Below, piece after piece: positions 6,343 to 8,272 of a DNA stretch of 8,272 nucleotides. A model generated the notes under the pieces. That model did not search any database, was not told the DNA's origin, and worked only from the letters and a program-made list of their open reading frames with translations. This DNA comes from an uncultured Gemmatimonadota bacterium. GTDB lineage: Bacteria > Gemmatimonadota > Gemmatimonadetes > Gemmatimonadales > GWC2-71-9. The stretch lies in assembly GCA_913009915.1 (NCBI GenBank), contig CAJVYZ010000101.1, forward strand, positions 1 through 8,272. The letters run 5' to 3'. The stretch's first letter is position 1, and every line of letters begins with the position of its first letter. The position numbers and the translations under genes are program-made.

Positions 6343-6963
6343 ATGGACGGCTTGATCCTGGTAGACCTGCAGAACGATTTCATGCCCGGCGGCGCGCTGC
6401 CCGTGGCGGGCGGGGATGCCGTCGTGCCCGTGGCCAACGCGCTGGCCCCGCTGTTCGACACGGTGGTAGCCACTCGCGACTGGCATCCGGCAAACCACGG
6501 AAGTTTCGTCACCGCTCACCCGGATCTGGCTGTTGGTGAACTGACGACCCTGGCGGGCCTGGAGCAGGTCGTGTGGCCCGTGCACTGCGTGCAGGAAACG
6601 CACGGCGCGGCCTTCGACGACGCTCTCGACATGGCGCGCGTCGACGAGATCGTTTCCAAAGGGACCGATCCCGGCATAGACAGTTACAGCGCCTTCTTCG
6701 ACAACGGCCACCGGCGGGCGACCGGCCTCGAGGATTACCTCCGCAAGCGCGGCGTGGACCGGATCTACGTCCTGGGCCTGGCGACCGACTACTGCGTCAA
6801 GTACACGGCCCTCGACGCCAGGCGGCTGGGATTCGAGACCTGGGTAGTTGAGGATGGTTGCCGGGGCGTAGAGCTGACACCAGGCGATGTCGACGCCTCC
6901 ATCAAGGAAATGCGCGATGCCGAAGTTTACATGATACGAAGCGAACAGCTGTTGGGATCGTAG
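6343..6963 (+). CDS. pncA: Nicotinamidase (isochorismatase-like amidohydrolase)
   Basis: A 206-residue cytoplasmic enzyme that hydrolyses nicotinamide to nicotinate and ammonia in the NAD salvage (Preiss-Handler) pathway. The catalytic triad is visible: D8 (VDLQNDF), K106 (VSKGTDP) and C151 (ATDYCVKYTA). Metal-binding residues are D46 and H48 (TRDWHP), with H52 (NHGSF) and H81 (WPVHC). The motif GLATDYCVKYTALDA is diagnostic for PncA rather than generic isochorismatases. The length is normal. The ATG directly follows the TGA of the TVP38-like gene, with CGGAG at 6332-6336 serving as ribosome binding site. No nicotinate phosphoribosyltransferase gene is in the window. Confidence 0.95.
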   Translation: MDGLILVDLQNDFMPGGALPVAGGDAVVPVANALAPLFDTVVATRDWHPANHGSFVTAHPDLAVGELTTLAGLEQVVWPVHCVQETHGAAFDDALDMARVDEIVSKGTDPGIDSYSAFFDNGHRRATGLEDYLRKRGVDRIYVLGLATDYCVKYTALDARRLGFETWVVEDGCRGVELTPGDVDASIKEMRDAEVYMIRSEQLLGS

Positions 6964-7147
6964 TCTACCCGGCCACATACCGGGAACCTTGACCGGTGGT
7001 TCCGCGGATGAATCCGCGGCTCGGCGCCTGCGGCGGCGGACCATGAATGGTCCCGCAACGTTCCGTCGTTTACTACGGGTCGCGAAGGGAGCCGACGTTT
7101 AAGCGGTTGGCGCTCCCGCGCCACTGCTCTTCCTCAGGCCGTCGGCT
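6964..7147. repeat. Cluster of palindromes in the intergenic region after pncA
   Basis: The first half of the 340-base gap between pncA and the last gene is packed with dyads. In order: CCCGG/CCGGG (6968-6984, 7-base loop); GGAACC/GGTTCC (6983-7003); perfect CCGCGGAT-GA-ATCCGCGG (7002-7019); GGACCAT-GA-ATGGTCC (7038-7053), extendable by GCG/CGC with one bulge; TGGCGC-TCCC-GCGCCA (7108-7123); and an outer AGCCGACG/CGTCGGCT pair (7090-7097 with 7140-7147). CCGTCGTTTAC (7063-7073) and CCGACGTTTAA (7092-7102) are imperfect direct copies. None is followed by a T-run, so these are not classic terminators. They resemble REP-like interspersed palindromes. No coding sequence is recognised between 6964 and 7303. 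Confidence 0.5.
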
Positions 7148-7213
7148 GTCGCCGCCAGGCCTCTCGGGTCAACATCGGAACACTGCCCCCGCTGTACCGC
7201 TGACCTTGTGGAC

Positions 7214-7228
7214 GGTAAACCGGTTACC
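7214..7228. repeat. Near-palindrome upstream of the cDPGS-like gene
   Basis: GGTAA-ACCGG-TTACC is a dyad with five perfect outer base pairs and one inner mismatch. It lies about 15 bases upstream of the proposed -35 box of the last gene, a position suited to an activator or repressor site. This is inference from position and symmetry only. Confidence 0.3.
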
Positions 7229-7242
7229 CTCTACCAATCGCC

Positions 7243-7271
7243 TGGCGAGTCGGCATCGAGGTAGGTATACT
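7243..7271 (+). promoter_or_regulatory. Putative sigma70-type promoter for the cDPGS-like gene
   Basis: TATACT (7266-7271) is a good -10 box, and TGGCGA (7243-7248) is a poor -35 box at the ideal 17-bp spacing. The leader to the ATG at 7304 would be about 25 bases and includes the ribosome binding site. It is the most promoter-like stretch in the 6964-7303 gap, supported only by box similarity and position. Confidence 0.4.
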
Positions 7272-7303
7272 GACGCTCCGGCACCTCGCCGGGGGGAGAA
7301 CGC

Positions 7304-8272
7304 ATGACATCCAGAGTGCTCATCATGGGAGCGGCAGGAAAAGACTTCCACGTCTTCAACACGGTGTATCGTGAAGATGCCGCGGCTGAGGTGGTCGCCT
7401 TCACTGCCACTCAGATTCCCGGCATCGACCAACGCCGCTATCCGGCGGAACTGGCCGGACCCAGGTACCCCGACGGCATCCCCATCGAGCCCGAGGAATC
7501 GCTCGAAGCGCTAGTCCGGGAGCGCAAAGTGGATTTGGTGGTTTTCGCTTACAGTGACGTGCGCTACCGATACGTCGACGAAAAGCGAGCAACGGTCGAG
7601 ACGGCGGGCGCCCGCTTCGAAACCGCTCCCACGCGAGCGACCATGATTCCCAGCAGCAAGCCGGTGGTGGCGGTATGCGCCGTGCGCACCGGCTGCGGCA
7701 AGAGCCAGACCTCACGTTATGTGGCGCGCGTCCTCCGGGACATGGGGAAGCGTGTCGGCATCGTGCGCCACCCGATGCCGTACGGCGATCTCACCAAACA
7801 GCGCGTCCAACGCTTTGCCGCTCTCGATGACCTCGCCGCGCAGAACTGTACCATCGAAGAGATGGAGGAGTACGAGCCACACATCAGGAACGGCATGGTC
7901 GTGTGGGCAGGAGTGGACTACCAAGCCATCCTGCGCCAGGCGGAGCAAGAAGCCGATGTCATTCTGTGGGACGGGGGAAACAACGACACGCCCTTCTACA
8001 AGCCAGATCTATGTATTACCCTCGTCGATCCCCACCGGGCCGGTCACGAGGTAAACTACTATCCGGGGCGCGAGAATCTGGAGATGGCGGACGTGGTCTT
8101 GTTCAACAAGATGGACACGGCCGATCCCGATAATGTGAAACTGGTCGAACAGTCGGTGCGGCAACACAATCCGGACGCCCAGGTGATATACGCCGACAGC
8201 CCGGTGACGGCCGCCGACCCTTCGATCATAGAGGGCGCCCGGGTCCTCGCCGTCGAAGACGGGCCCACTCTG
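7304..8272 (+). CDS. Cyclic 2,3-diphosphoglycerate synthetase-like P-loop protein (3' end cut off)
   Basis: The frame is open from the ATG at 7304 to the window edge: 323 codons, with the C-terminus missing (family members are about 440-460 residues). GGGGGGAG at 7291-7298 is a strong ribosome binding site. Residues 1-115 look like an N-terminal Rossmann-type domain (RVLIMGAAGKDFH, then VDLVVFAYSDV). A P-loop follows at 125-134 (CAVRTGCGKS), then HPMPYGDL (156-163), a Walker B-like VILWDGGNND (219-228) and NKMD (268-271), which matches the GTPase G4 motif. The archaeal founder of the family closes 2,3-diphosphoglycerate into its cyclic form with ATP, producing an osmolyte and thermoprotectant. 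Bacterial members are usually annotated by similarity or as predicted GTPases, so activity here is unproven. It probably has its own promoter and is not co-transcribed with pncA. Confidence 0.85.
   Translation, partial: MTSRVLIMGAAGKDFHVFNTVYREDAAAEVVAFTATQIPGIDQRRYPAELAGPRYPDGIPIEPEESLEALVRERKVDLVVFAYSDVRYRYVDEKRATVETAGARFETAPTRATMIPSSKPVVAVCAVRTGCGKSQTSRYVARVLRDMGKRVGIVRHPMPYGDLTKQRVQRFAALDDLAAQNCTIEEMEEYEPHIRNGMVVWAGVDYQAILRQAEQEADVILWDGGNNDTPFYKPDLCITLVDPHRAGHEVNYYPGRENLEMADVVLFNKMDTADPDNVKLVEQSVRQHNPDAQVIYADSPVTAADPSIIEGARVLAVEDGPTL

Noticed and set aside
4377..6963. A shared pathway linking the Rieske oxygenase and nicotinamidase, for example breakdown of N-methylated nicotinate
   Set aside because: The genes are divergent, a lipid-type membrane protein lies between, and no further pathway genes are present. 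Proximity alone does not support it.
5839..7044. A 401-codon open frame on the - strand opposite the TVP38-like and pncA genes
   Set aside because: Both + strand genes have complete, recognisable motifs and tight operon spacing. The antisense product is low-complexity Arg/Gly/His-rich, with no motif.
6964..7303. A known riboswitch or tRNA in the long intergenic gap
   Set aside because: I could not match the region to a cloverleaf or to conserved cores of common riboswitches. The palindromes look more like a repeat cluster.

Overview
The window comes from a high-GC bacterium, probably an uncultivated environmental lineage. The evidence is G/C-rich third codon positions, AGGAG-type ribosome binding sites and a Gram-negative-style mer operon with a periplasmic carrier. 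I cannot name the phylum. A UGA codon that appears to be read as selenocysteine implies that the organism has the Sec decoding machinery (SelA/B/C/D), which must lie outside the window.

Left part (1-1861): a membrane-anchored, FMN- and iron-sulfur-binding glutamate synthase-like protein on the + strand. It converges on a mercury resistance operon on the - strand, with 146 bases between the two stop codons.

Centre (1862-4347, - strand): a compact mer operon read merT, then a merP-like gene, then merA. It starts from a textbook MerR-type promoter (dyad CCGTAC-N4-GTACGG inside a 19-bp spacer) at 4317-4347. The main discovery is the merP-like gene. A conventional reading stops it after 75 codons at a TGA. 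That TGA sits exactly at the first cysteine of the GMTCxxC mercury-binding motif, the frame then stays open through the rest of the HMA domain, and a hairpin fitting the bacterial SECIS rules follows it. I read it as a 140-residue selenoprotein (GMT-Sec-TGC) with an N-terminal membrane segment and a Met/His-rich linker. The proposed route is: Hg(II) is captured outside the cytoplasmic membrane by the Sec/Cys pair, passed through MerT (Cys22-Cys23, then Cys73/Cys79), and reduced to Hg(0) in the cytoplasm by MerA. No merR gene is in the window.

Right part (4377-8272): a Rieske non-heme iron oxygenase alpha subunit (- strand) with the glutamate-bridged ECYH motif typical of quaternary-amine oxygenases. 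Divergent from it is a two-gene unit: a TVP38/TMEM64 (DedA-like) membrane protein, then nicotinamidase PncA with no gap. A 340-base non-coding stretch follows, crowded with palindromes in its first half and holding a plausible promoter near its end. Last is the first 323 codons of a cyclic 2,3-diphosphoglycerate synthetase-like P-loop protein, cut by the window edge.

Apart from the mer operon, the genes look like unrelated neighbours rather than one pathway.
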